Source: Croceicoccus sediminis (GTDB taxonomy: Bacteria > Pseudomonadota > Alphaproteobacteria > Sphingomonadales > Sphingomonadaceae). Taken from it: a stretch of 64,000 nucleotides of DNA. How positions within the stretch are numbered: the stretch's first letter is position 1; every line of letters starts with the position of its first letter. Location of the stretch: the NCBI RefSeq assembly GCF_007570835.1, contig NZ_SUNC01000003.1, forward strand, positions 372,001-436,000. The letters run 5' to 3'. The notes below the pieces were generated by a model, which did not search any database, had not been told where the DNA came from, and was given only the letters and a program-made list of their open reading frames with translations. The translations under genes were made by a program, and so were the position numbers. Positions 24,189 through 31,989 of this stretch are shown in pieces.

Positions 24189-24309
24189 GAGAATGATCGA
24201 CACTTCGAACGTAAACGGGTCTATAAAGAAAGTACGTGACCTGCACATGCGGATGCCCAGCAGGGGTCGGCAAACCGTAGGTCGACGATAGAAAGGTTCG
24301 GTAAGAGAA

Positions 24310-25215
24310 GTGAGCACGACAACCAAGAGCACTATCCCGGCACTCGGCGGAGAGCAGAGCCTCAACCGCTACCTGTCCGAGATCAAGAAATTCCCGGTGC
24401 TTAAGCCCGAGCAGGAATACATGCTCGCCAAGCGCTATCAGGAACACGAGGACCCCGAGGCCGCGGCCCAGCTCGTGACGAGCCACCTGCGCCTCGTCGC
24501 CAAGATCGCGATGGGCTATCGCGGCTACGGCCTCCCCGTGTCCGACCTCATTTCCGAAGGCAATGTCGGCCTGATGCAGGGCGTGAAGAAGTTCGAGCCT
24601 GATCGCGGCTTCCGCCTCGCGACTTACGCGATGTGGTGGATCAAGGCCTCGATCCAGGAATATATCCTGCGCTCGTGGTCCCTGGTAAAGATGGGCACCA
24701 CCGCGGCCCAGAAGAAGCTGTTCTTCAACTTGCGCCGCATGAAGAAGAACCTCGAGGCTTTCGAGGACACGGACCTGCACCCCGACGACGTTACCAAGAT
24801 CGCGACCGATCTCGGCGTGCCAGAGCAGGAGGTGGTCAACATGAACCGCCGCATGCTCATGGGCGGCGATGCCTCGCTGAATGTCTCCATGCGCTCGGAC
24901 GAGGAAGGTTCGGGCCAGTGGCAGGACTGGCTGACCGACGATCGCCCGCTGCAGGACGAAACCGTCGCCGATGCCGAGGAAAAGCAGGTCCGTCACGACA
25001 TGCTGGTCGAAGCGATGGATGTCCTGAACGACCGCGAAAAGCACATTCTGGCCGAACGCCGGCTCAGCGAGAACCCGCAGACTCTGGAAGAGCTCAGCCA
25101 GGTTTACGACGTCAGCCGCGAACGCATTCGCCAGATCGAGGTTCGCGCCTTCGAAAAGGTGCAAAAGGCGATGCAGCGCATCGTCGGCGAAAGGCTGATG
25201 CCTGCGAGCGCCTGA
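24310..25215 (+). CDS. rpoH: RNA polymerase sigma-32 factor (heat shock)
   Basis: The 301-residue sigma factor directs RNA polymerase to heat-shock promoters. Regions 2 (LVAKIAMGYRGYGLPVSDLI, then TYAMWWIKASIQEYIL) and 4 (LEELSQVYDVSRERIRQIE) are intact, and the RpoH box QKKLFFNLR, diagnostic of sigma-32, is present. It starts with GTG. The region between rluD and rpoH contains TCGACA and TATAAA 19 nt apart, a weak vegetative promoter candidate. Likely clients nearby are clpP, clpX and tig. Alphaproteobacteria often have more than one RpoH; only one is seen here. Confidence 0.95.
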   Translation: MSTTTKSTIPALGGEQSLNRYLSEIKKFPVLKPEQEYMLAKRYQEHEDPEAAAQLVTSHLRLVAKIAMGYRGYGLPVSDLISEGNVGLMQGVKKFEPDRGFRLATYAMWWIKASIQEYILRSWSLVKMGTTAAQKKLFFNLRRMKKNLEAFEDTDLHPDDVTKIATDLGVPEQEVVNMNRRMLMGGDASLNVSMRSDEEGSGQWQDWLTDDRPLQDETVADAEEKQVRHDMLVEAMDVLNDREKHILAERRLSENPQTLEELSQVYDVSRERIRQIEVRAFEKVQKAMQRIVGERLMPASA

Positions 25216-25227
25216 CTTTTGCGCGAC

Positions 25228-25698
25228 ATGAAAATCGGGCGGCGGCGGTGGATTATCGCCGCCGCCCTTTTCGTATCCGCATTCTGGCCCCGCCTGTTCG
25301 ATTTCGACGATCTGCCGTCAGAGGCGCCGGAGGGATACCGCGAAGAAGCGGTACAGACCTTCTGGCTGATGCATGACAACCCGGTCGAACGGGCGTGGTT
25401 CGGCCTGATGGCACAGGCCTTCATCGTCCACGACTGGCGGATCGATCCGGGAAGCTGCGATGCAGGCAGCACGACCTGGCCCGCGTTTCGCGATACGCGC
25501 ACGACGCTGACCGTGCTGGGCCCATGGGGCATCCCGATCGCGCGCGATGCTATCACTTGCGGCGGTGCAGGATGGCACCGCGAAGCCGGTTTCGTCGCCG
25601 AACTGCCCGGCCTCGACACCGCTCCGCGCCCGGACGGTGCATCACGGAACGAGCCTCCACCCGCCCCGCCGCTGCCTCCTCCTCCGCCCACGCCCTGA
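25228..25698 (+). CDS. Uncharacterised single-pass membrane protein with proline-rich C-terminus
   Basis: The 156-residue protein starts MKIGRRRWIIAAALFVSAFW, one membrane helix or uncleaved signal anchor. A compact middle region follows with the conserved-looking segments YREEAVQTFWLMHDNPVERA and FIVHDWRIDPGSC; two cysteines here could pair in the periplasm. The last 25 residues are almost all proline. No domain is recognised. The start is the ATG at 25228; a TTG three codons upstream is in frame. No clear ribosome binding site is seen, and it begins 12 nt after rpoH, so it may be translated as part of the rpoH transcript. Confidence 0.65.
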   Translation: MKIGRRRWIIAAALFVSAFWPRLFDFDDLPSEAPEGYREEAVQTFWLMHDNPVERAWFGLMAQAFIVHDWRIDPGSCDAGSTTWPAFRDTRTTLTVLGPWGIPIARDAITCGGAGWHREAGFVAELPGLDTAPRPDGASRNEPPPAPPLPPPPPTP

Positions 25699-25741
25699 CC
25701 GTCGCCGGGAACCAGCGCGGATTTCACCGGTAAATCGCCTT

Positions 25742-27004
25742 ATGGATGAATCGTTCTTCGGCATTTCCGCGTATCACGTGCTTCTGGTCGGCTGCGGATT
25801 GGTCATCATCATCGCGTTCTGGATTCCGCGCTTCATGCGGGACCGAGAGCCTTCGTCCTCGGGTCTGCTGATCCTTGGCGGGCTGGCCGTCTTCGGCATC
25901 CTGCCGGGCGTGCCGGAAGTCTTCTCTCCGATGGAGCGGACGGGCTTTTGGGAATATTCGTCCGAATTCGCCGTCATCGCCGCCTTGTTCGGAACGGGGA
26001 TGCGGCTTGACCGGATCGTCGGCAAAGGACTTTGGACACCGACGATAAGGCTGCTCGTCATCGCCATGCCGCTGTGCATCGCGGCGGTCTGCGTGCTCGG
26101 CTATGCGCTGGGGCTGACCGCGGCGGGTGCGATCCTGCTGGCCGCAGTCCTTGCCCCCACCGATCCGGTCCTTGCCGCCGATGTCCAGGTCGGCCCGCCG
26201 GGCGAAGGCGGCGAACACCCGATCCGCTATGCCCTGACGACAGAGGCCGGCCTCAACGACGGTCTGGCCTTTCCGTTCGTCTATCTGGCCCTGTTCGCCG
26301 GTACGCTCGGCCTCAACCTCGCCGAATGGGGCTGGGAATGGTTCTCGCTCTATTTCGTTTACAAGATCGCGGTCGGCGTCCTTGCGGGCATCGCGGCAGG
26401 GTGGATCCTTGGCAAGGTCATCTTCAGCCTGCCGAGAAGCAATCCCCTGTCCGATTCGGGCAGCGGGGTCATCGCGCTGGCGGGCCTGCTGTTCACCTAC
26501 GGCGCGACCGAACTGATCGAAGGATACGGCTTCATCGCGGCCTTCATCATGGGCCTGACCCTGCGCCGGGTTGAGGTGGAGCACGAGTACCACGCCCGCC
26601 TTCACGCCTTTTCCGAGGCGCTGGAACACGCCGTCACGGCAATCCTGCTGGTGCTGTTCGGCGGCGCCTTGCCGGTGCTGCTGCCCTATCTGTCTTGGCA
26701 GCACGCACTGATCGGGATCGCGCTGATATTCGTGATCCGCCCTGCCTTCGGGATGCTGTCGCTGATCGGCACGAACATGTCGCTCAAACATCGGGGCGTC
26801 GTGGCGTTTTACGGCGTTCGCGGAATCGGTTCGATCTACTACCTCGCCTATGCCGCCGGAACCTTGCAGTTCGTGAACGAAGGAGACCTGTGGGCCGCGA
26901 TCGCCTTTACCATCCTGCTGTCGACACTGGTCCACGGGTTCAGCGCCGGAACCGTGGTCAACGCAGCGACCCGCACCGACGAAAAGGCCGAACGGACAGC
27001 ATGA
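25742..27004 (+). CDS. CPA1-family cation:proton antiporter (NhaP-like)
   Basis: The 420-residue polytopic protein has about 12 membrane helices with CPA1 hallmarks: GTGMRLDRI, the unwound helix AVLAPTDPVLAADVQVGPP with its Thr-Asp-Pro, and TEAGLNDGLAFPFVYLAL, where the Asn-Asp pair binds the cation. It exchanges Na+ or K+ for protons across the inner membrane; ion preference is not readable. It lacks a long cytosolic C-terminal domain. The start is MDESFFGISAYH, since the in-frame extension upstream runs through the previous gene without similarity. It is a second antiporter beside nhaA in this window. Confidence 0.9.
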   Translation: MDESFFGISAYHVLLVGCGLVIIIAFWIPRFMRDREPSSSGLLILGGLAVFGILPGVPEVFSPMERTGFWEYSSEFAVIAALFGTGMRLDRIVGKGLWTPTIRLLVIAMPLCIAAVCVLGYALGLTAAGAILLAAVLAPTDPVLAADVQVGPPGEGGEHPIRYALTTEAGLNDGLAFPFVYLALFAGTLGLNLAEWGWEWFSLYFVYKIAVGVLAGIAAGWILGKVIFSLPRSNPLSDSGSGVIALAGLLFTYGATELIEGYGFIAAFIMGLTLRRVEVEHEYHARLHAFSEALEHAVTAILLVLFGGALPVLLPYLSWQHALIGIALIFVIRPAFGMLSLIGTNMSLKHRGVVAFYGVRGIGSIYYLAYAAGTLQFVNEGDLWAAIAFTILLSTLVHGFSAGTVVNAATRTDEKAERTA

Positions 27005-27073
27005 CCGAACGCCGCGACATTCGGCCTCTCGGCCCGCTATGCACCGGCACGCCGATTGGCTATTAGCCCGCGC

Positions 27074-27769
27074 ATGGCCAAGGCAAAGTCGCGCGGGCTT
27101 GGCGCGCGCATCTTCATCTTTCTGTTCAAGCTCGCCCTCGCGCTCGTCCTGCTCAGCGTGCTTTGGGTCCTGCTCTATCGGATCGTTCCGGTGCCGGTCA
27201 CGGCGACGATGCTGATGGACGAAAACGGCATCACCAAGGACTGGGAACCGCTGTCCGACATCGATCGCGACATGGTTCGCGCCGTCATCGCGGCAGAGGA
27301 CGGCAAGTTCTGCGAGCATTCCGGATTCGACCGCGAGGCGATCGAGAAAGCCATGCAGCAGAACGCGCAGGGCGGACGTATCCGTGGCGGCTCCACGATC
27401 AGCCAGCAGACCGCCAAGAACACCTTCCTGTGGCAGGACGGCGGCTATTTCCGCAAAGGGCTGGAAGCCTGGTTCACGTTCCTGATCGAGAACCTTTGGG
27501 GCAAGCGGCGGATCATGGAAGTCTATCTCAACGTCGCGGAAACCGGCATCGGGACTTACGGGGTCGAGGCAGGGTCAATGCGCTATTTCAACCATTCCGC
27601 CGACCGGTTGAGCACGACCGAAGCCGCGCGCATGGCTGCCGCCCTGCCGCTGCCGAAGAAGCGTTCGGTCAAGAACCCTTCGGGCTGGCTGGCCCGCCAC
27701 GGCAATACGATTCGCGCGCGTATCGGCGTCGTGGCACGTGACGGCCTCGATTCCTGCGTCTACGAGTAA
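27074..27769 (+). CDS. mtgA: Monofunctional peptidoglycan glycosyltransferase
   Basis: MtgA polymerises lipid II into glycan strands without a transpeptidase domain. The 231-residue protein has an N-terminal membrane anchor (IFIFLFKLALALVLLSVLWV) and the GT51 motifs: AAEDGKFCEHSGFD with the catalytic Glu, RGGSTISQQTAKN, and GKRRIMEVYLN followed by ETGIGTYGVEAGSMRYF. The ATG at 27074 has no obvious Shine-Dalgarno sequence. The CDF transporter starts 4 nt after its stop, so they share a transcript. It complements the AmpD-like amidase in cell-wall metabolism, but no direct link is implied. Confidence 0.95.
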   Translation: MAKAKSRGLGARIFIFLFKLALALVLLSVLWVLLYRIVPVPVTATMLMDENGITKDWEPLSDIDRDMVRAVIAAEDGKFCEHSGFDREAIEKAMQQNAQGGRIRGGSTISQQTAKNTFLWQDGGYFRKGLEAWFTFLIENLWGKRRIMEVYLNVAETGIGTYGVEAGSMRYFNHSADRLSTTEAARMAAALPLPKKRSVKNPSGWLARHGNTIRARIGVVARDGLDSCVYE

Positions 27770-27773
27770 CTCC

Positions 27774-28706
27774 ATGGGCGCAGGGCATCATCATTCGCAT
27801 GCACATGGGCATTCGCACGGGCACGATCATGCCCCCGCCGATTTCGGCAAGGCCTTCGCGATCGGCGTCGCGCTCAACACCGGCTTCGTCGTCATCGAGG
27901 CGCTGGCAGGCTTCATCTATGGCTCGATGGCGCTCGTCGCCGATGCAGGGCATAACCTTTCGGACGTCCTCTCGCTGCTGATCGCCTGGGGGGCGAGCGC
28001 GCTGGCCAAGCGGCCCCCTTCGGCCCGGTTCACGTATGGCCTGAAATCCAGCTCGATCCTCGCCGCGATGGCCAATGCCGCGCTGCTTCTGGTCGCACTG
28101 GGCGCGATCACGGTCGAAACCCTGCGCCGCCTGTTCGATCCCGCACCGGTCGAACCCGGCCCGATCATGATCGTTGCCGCCATCGGCATCGTCATCAACA
28201 CCGTCACCGCGCTGATGTTCATGCGCGGGCGCAAGGGCGATCTCAACATTCGCGGGGCCTATCTGCACATGGTGGCCGATGCCGCGGTTTCGGCGGGCGT
28301 GGTCGTCGCGGGCCTGCTGATCTGGCTCACGGGGATGGCATGGATCGATCCCGTCACATCGCTCGTCATCGTGGCGATTATTGCTGTGGGCACCTGGGGC
28401 CTCTTGAAGGACAGCGTAAAAATGGGCCTCCACGCCGTTCCCGACGGCATCGACGAGGCTTCGGTGCGCGAAGACCTCGCCGGACTGCCGGGTGTCAGCA
28501 GTGTGCACGATCTCCACATCTGGCCGATGAGCACGACCGAGACCGCACTGACCGCGCATCTCGTCATGCCTGCCGGTCATCCGGGCGACGTGTTCCTGCA
28601 CGAAGTGGCCGAACGCCTGCACGACAAGTTCGGCATCGAACACGCGACGATCCAGCTCGAAACCAATGCCGAGGCCTGCGCCCTGCACCACGATCACGTC
28701 GTTTGA
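27774..28706 (+). CDS. Cation diffusion facilitator (zinc/cobalt exporter, CzcD/ZitB type)
   Basis: The 310-residue protein starts with a histidine-rich metal-binding tail (GHHHSHAHGHSHGHDHAP). Six membrane helices follow, with the transport-site motifs LVADAGHNLSDVLSLL (HxxxD) and LHMVADAAVSAGVVVAG (DxxxD-like arrangement). A cytosolic ferredoxin-like domain closes the protein (VHDLHIWPMSTTETALTAHL) and ends with LHHDHVV. CDF proteins export Zn2+, Co2+ or similar ions in exchange for protons. The start is the ATG 4 nt after the mtgA stop. The His-rich tail favours zinc. Confidence 0.93.
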   Translation: MGAGHHHSHAHGHSHGHDHAPADFGKAFAIGVALNTGFVVIEALAGFIYGSMALVADAGHNLSDVLSLLIAWGASALAKRPPSARFTYGLKSSSILAAMANAALLLVALGAITVETLRRLFDPAPVEPGPIMIVAAIGIVINTVTALMFMRGRKGDLNIRGAYLHMVADAAVSAGVVVAGLLIWLTGMAWIDPVTSLVIVAIIAVGTWGLLKDSVKMGLHAVPDGIDEASVREDLAGLPGVSSVHDLHIWPMSTTETALTAHLVMPAGHPGDVFLHEVAERLHDKFGIEHATIQLETNAEACALHHDHVV

Positions 28707-28770
28707 CGGGGCAAGGTCATGACAAATGCTGCCATCGTCTTGCGGCGGGTCAGGCTCTAACGTAAGTTAA

Positions 28771-28808
28771 TCCCCGTTCCGGCAGGCTTTTCCCGGAACA
28801 AGGGGGGA
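28771..28808 (+). promoter_or_regulatory. Leader hairpin that can pair with the ribosome binding site
   Basis: TCCCC plus GTTCCGG (28771-28782) can pair with CCGGAAC, two unpaired A, then GGGGGA (28793-28808). The 3' arm is the Shine-Dalgarno sequence of the polysaccharide deacetylase homologue, so the fold would hide it. The 7-bp GTTCCGG/CCGGAAC core is perfect. The regulatory effect is inferred. Confidence 0.45.
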
Positions 28809-28809
28809 T

Positions 28810-29538
28810 ATGAAAAGCGACCGTATCAAGAATATCGCGCTGCGCGTGGGGGTCGTCATAGGCATTATCGCATGCCTTTTGACGATATTCGTGAACCTGG
28901 CATCGCTGCGTTGTTTCAACGCCATTTTCGATTCCGTGTGCAGCGTGCAGACCACGCGCAATGTCGTCGCGCTGACGTTTTCGGACGGGCCTGACGAGGG
29001 CACGGTCAACGAAGTCCTGCCCGTTCTGGCAAGCCGCGATGCCAAGGCAACCTTCTTCCTGTCGGGCCAAAAGGTGGCGAACGCCATCCCCGCGACAAAG
29101 CGACTGCTTGCCGCGGGGCATGAGGTGGGCAACCTCGGCTATTCGAACCAGGTGATGGAGGACCGGACGCAGTCGTTCCACCAGGCGGAAATAATGCAGA
29201 CGGACAAGCTGCTGCGCGATGCGGGCGTCGAAAATCCGAACCTGTTCCGCCCGCCATACGGCATTCGTTCGGTCGGGCTTTTGTGGGAACTGCATTCGGC
29301 CGACTACAAGCTGGTCATGTGGAACGTGTCCGACAACGGAAAGCGGGAGGCACCGCCCGAAGCGCTCGCCAACGCCATCGTCGCGCAGTCGGGGCCGGGC
29401 TCGATCATCATGCTTCACGCGCTCGATGCAGGTGACGACAACAGCCGCGCGGCCTTGCCGCTGATCCTCGACGGCCTGGCCGAAAAGGGGCTGAAGGTCG
29501 TGACGGTCAGCGAACTTCTGGAAGCCAAGGGCAAGTAA
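28810..29538 (+). CDS. Polysaccharide deacetylase-like protein with degenerate active site
   Basis: The 242-residue protein has an N-terminal membrane anchor (ALRVGVVIGIIACLLTIFV) and a NodB-like CE4 domain facing the periplasm. Motif 1, normally TFDDGP, reads TFSDGP with Ser58 replacing the catalytic base. Motif 2, normally HTxxH, reads LGYSN with Leu109 and Asn113 replacing both metal-binding histidines. Motif 3 (RPPYG, Arg147) and motif 5 (MLH, His203) remain. Three of four key positions are therefore lost, so de-N-acetylation by the usual metal mechanism is unlikely; a binding or scaffold role is possible. The reading frame is intact. AGGGGGG precedes the ATG within a possible hairpin. 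Monocistronic with a strong terminator. Confidence 0.85.
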   Translation: MKSDRIKNIALRVGVVIGIIACLLTIFVNLASLRCFNAIFDSVCSVQTTRNVVALTFSDGPDEGTVNEVLPVLASRDAKATFFLSGQKVANAIPATKRLLAAGHEVGNLGYSNQVMEDRTQSFHQAEIMQTDKLLRDAGVENPNLFRPPYGIRSVGLLWELHSADYKLVMWNVSDNGKREAPPEALANAIVAQSGPGSIIMLHALDAGDDNSRAALPLILDGLAEKGLKVVTVSELLEAKGK

Positions 29539-29561
29539 CACCGCCATTGCCGCCCAAACGC

Positions 29562-29600
29562 AAACGGCGCGCCCCGATGGGACGCGCCGTTCGTGTTTTT
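29562..29600. terminator. Terminator between the deacetylase homologue and clpX
   Basis: ACGGCGCG pairs with CGCGCCGT (8 bp, extended by CCC/GGG inside) and TGTTTTT follows on the plus strand. On the minus strand the tail is only GTTTGCGTTTG, so it stops the plus-strand gene best. Confidence 0.88.
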
Positions 29601-29622
29601 ACGCGAAGCTTTGGTCAGCCGG

Positions 29623-30879
29623 TCAGGCCGCGGCTTCCTTGCCCTTGTGGACCTGAACGGGTTCCTTGCGGCCCTCGACCACGTCCTTGTCGACGACGAC
29701 TTCCGATACGCCTTCCAGCGTCGGCAGGTCGAACATCGTGTCGAGCAGGATCGCCTCGACGATCGAGCGAAGGCCGCGTGCGCCGGTCTTGCGCTTGATC
29801 GCCTTCTTGGCAACCGCCTCAAGTGCGTCGTCGGTGAAGGTCAGGACAACGTCCTCAAGCTCGAACAGCTTCTGGTACTGCTTGACCAGCGCGTTCTTCG
29901 GCTCGCTCAGGATCTTCACCAGCGCCGCGACGTCGAGGTCTTCCAGCGTGGCGATGACCGGCAGACGGCCGACGAATTCGGGGATCAGGCCGAATTTCAG
30001 CAGGTCTTCGGGTTCCGCCTTCGAAAGCAGTTCGCCGATCTGGCGCTTTTCCGGATCGGCGACATGGGCGCCGAAACCGATCGAACGCTTCTGAAGACGA
30101 TCCGAGATCAGCTTTTCGAGACCCGCGAAAGCGCCGCCGCAGATGAACAGGATGTTCGTCGTGTCCACCTGCAGGAATTCCTGCTGCGGATGCTTGCGCC
30201 CACCCTGCGGCGGGACGGAGGCGGTGGTGCCTTCCATCAGCTTCAGCAGGGCCTGCTGCACACCCTCGCCCGACACGTCGCGCGTGATCGAGGGGTTTTC
30301 GGCCTTGCGGGTGATCTTGTCGATCTCGTCGATGTAGACGATCCCGTGCTGCGCCTTCTCGACGTTGTAGTCGCTGGACTGCAGCAGTTTCAGGATGATG
30401 TTCTCGACGTCTTCACCAACGTAACCGGCCTCGGTCAGCGTGGTGGCGTCGGCCATCGTGAACGGAACATCGAACGTGCGTGCCAGCGTCTGGGCCAGCA
30501 GCGTCTTGCCCGAACCAGTCGGGCCGACCAGCAGGATGTTCGACTTCGCCAATTCGACGTCGTTCGATTTGCCCGCGTGCTTCAACCGCTTGTAGTGGTT
30601 ATGCACAGCCACCGAGAGCACGCGTTTCGCGCGGTCCTGGCCGATGACGTAATCGTTCAAGGTCGCGAAGATTTCCGACGGAGGCGGCACGCCGCCATCC
30701 TTCTTACCGGCGATACCGGCCTTCGTTTCCTCGCGGATGATGTCGTTGCAAAGCTCGACGCATTCATCACAGATGAAGACGGTCGGCCCCGCGATCAGCT
30801 TACGCACCTCGTGCTGCGACTTGCCGCAGAAGCTGCAATAGAGAGTGCTCTTGCTGTCAGTTCCACTGACTTTGGTCAT
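29623..30879 (-). CDS. clpX: ATP-dependent Clp protease ATP-binding subunit ClpX
   Basis: ClpX is the hexameric AAA+ unfoldase that feeds substrates, including CtrA and ssrA-tagged proteins in alphaproteobacteria, into ClpP. The 418-residue protein has an N-terminal C4 zinc domain (CSFCGK with a second pair CDECVELC), Walker A ([15 protein letters not shown]), Walker B ([11 protein letters not shown]), the pore-loop region (YVGEDVEN) and the ClpP-docking IGF loop (RSIGFGAHV). An AGGATGGAA box precedes the ATG. It lies 200 nt downstream of clpP, the usual order. Confidence 0.98.
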   Translation of the reverse strand: MTKVSGTDSKSTLYCSFCGKSQHEVRKLIAGPTVFICDECVELCNDIIREETKAGIAGKKDGGVPPPSEIFATLNDYVIGQDRAKRVLSVAVHNHYKRLKHAGKSNDVELAKSNILLVGPTGSGKTLLAQTLARTFDVPFTMADATTLTEAGYVGEDVENIILKLLQSSDYNVEKAQHGIVYIDEIDKITRKAENPSITRDVSGEGVQQALLKLMEGTTASVPPQGGRKHPQQEFLQVDTTNILFICGGAFAGLEKLISDRLQKRSIGFGAHVADPEKRQIGELLSKAEPEDLLKFGLIPEFVGRLPVIATLEDLDVAALVKILSEPKNALVKQYQKLFELEDVVLTFTDDALEAVAKKAIKRKTGARGLRSIVEAILLDTMFDLPTLEGVSEVVVDKDVVEGRKEPVQVHKGKEAAA

Positions 30880-31082
30880 ATTCCATCCTGAAGCGTCCGG
30901 ACTCGGACGACATTATCGAATTTACGCGCGCATGGTCGAGAATCAACCATTACGCAAAAGTGCTCCGACACAAGGTGCATAACTGCAACGCCCTGTCGAA
31001 GCGGTTAATCATACGAGGCCGCGCCCCTGCCCCCATTCGGGACAGGTGGCGCCGCGCGCCTGAACCGTGAGGTTAAGCCTGG

Positions 31083-31754
31083 TCAGCCTTCGCCGCTTTC
31101 GGCGTCGGTCCGGCTCACGAAGACCTTGTCGACCAGCCCGAATTCCTTGGCCTCGTCGGCTTCAAGGAAGGTGTCGCGGTCCATCGCCTTCTCGATCGTT
31201 TCGAGATCCTTGCCGGTGTACTTGACATAAAGGTCGTTCATCCGGCGGCGGATGCGAAGGATTTCGCGGGCCTGAATCTCGATGTCCGATGCCATGCCGC
31301 GCGCACCGCCCGAAGGCTGGTGGATCATGATGCGGGCATTGGGAAGCGCGATGCGCATGCCCGGTTCGCCCGCGGCGAGCAGGAAGCTGCCCATCGATGC
31401 GGCCTGGCCGATGCACACGGTGGAAACGCGCGGCTTGATGTACTGCATGGTGTCATGGATCGCCATGCCCGCCGTGACGACACCGCCCGGCGAGTTGATG
31501 TACATCGAGATGTCCTTGGTGCTGTCTTCCGATTCGAGAAACAGCAGCTGCGCCACGATGAGCGAGGCCATGGTGTCCTCCACCTGGCCGGTCACGAACA
31601 CAATGCGTTCGCGCAGCAGGCGCGAGAAGATGTCGAAGCTGCGTTCGCCGCGGCTCGTCTGCTCGACGACGACGGGCACGAGGGCACCGGTTGCGGGATC
31701 GATATCGAATTTACCCTGGGCGGATTCGGAGCGGGTGCCAAACAGGTCGAGCAT
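31083..31754 (-). CDS. clpP: ATP-dependent Clp protease proteolytic subunit
   Basis: The 223-residue serine protease forms the tetradecameric ClpP barrel. Catalytic Ser is in [11 protein letters not shown], His in [11 protein letters not shown], and the Asp lies downstream near [12 protein letters not shown]. Typical features [18 protein letters not shown] and [20 protein letters not shown] are intact. The start at MLDLFG is chosen because GAGGACC lies just upstream; an ATG four codons earlier (31766) has no ribosome binding site. On the minus strand CCCTTGAA (31805-31812) resembles a sigma-32 -35 box with a weak -10 (ACATAG) about 20 nt on, so heat-shock control is plausible but unproven. 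Confidence 0.97.
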   Translation of the reverse strand: MLDLFGTRSESAQGKFDIDPATGALVPVVVEQTSRGERSFDIFSRLLRERIVFVTGQVEDTMASLIVAQLLFLESEDSTKDISMYINSPGGVVTAGMAIHDTMQYIKPRVSTVCIGQAASMGSFLLAAGEPGMRIALPNARIMIHQPSGGARGMASDIEIQAREILRIRRRMNDLYVKYTGKDLETIEKAMDRDTFLEADEAKEFGLVDKVFVSRTDAESGEG

Positions 31755-31920
31755 GGAGGTCCTCATGATGTTGCCCGCCCTATGTCGCCACTAGGCCCGG
31801 TATGTTCAAGGGGATTCGTCCCTGTCGGGATAAGTCGTATCAGGGCAGCACGTTACCGGCCACGGCGATCGTTTATTCCCTGACTTCAGGGCCACCTGCT
31901 GCCGCACCGGAGCGGGCCGC

Positions 31921-31966
31921 AAAAGGAAAGGGCCGGAGAAGGCATGTACCTTCCCCGGCCCTTTGA
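31921..31966 (-). terminator. Terminator of tig
   Basis: On the minus strand AAAGGGCCGGGGAAGG pairs with CCTTCTCCGGCCCTTT around TACATG, with one mismatch, followed by CCTTTT. It lies about 25 nt after the tig stop and separates tig from clpP. Confidence 0.85.
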
Positions 31967-31989
31967 TCCTGTCGCCAATGGCGCAGCGC

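Noticed and set aside
24197-24227. Vegetative promoter before rpoH (TCGACA and TATAAA)
   Set aside because: The 19-nt spacing is too long and both boxes are imperfect; kept only as a remark.
25724-27319. A 531-codon minus-strand open frame across the CPA1 antiporter and mtgA
   Set aside because: Antisense to two confident genes and highly charged low-complexity sequence, as expected of a shadow frame.
31784-31812. Sigma-32 promoter before clpP
   Set aside because: The -35 box CCCTTGAA is good, but the only -10-like sequence is weak and about 2 nt too far; noted under clpP but not called as a feature.
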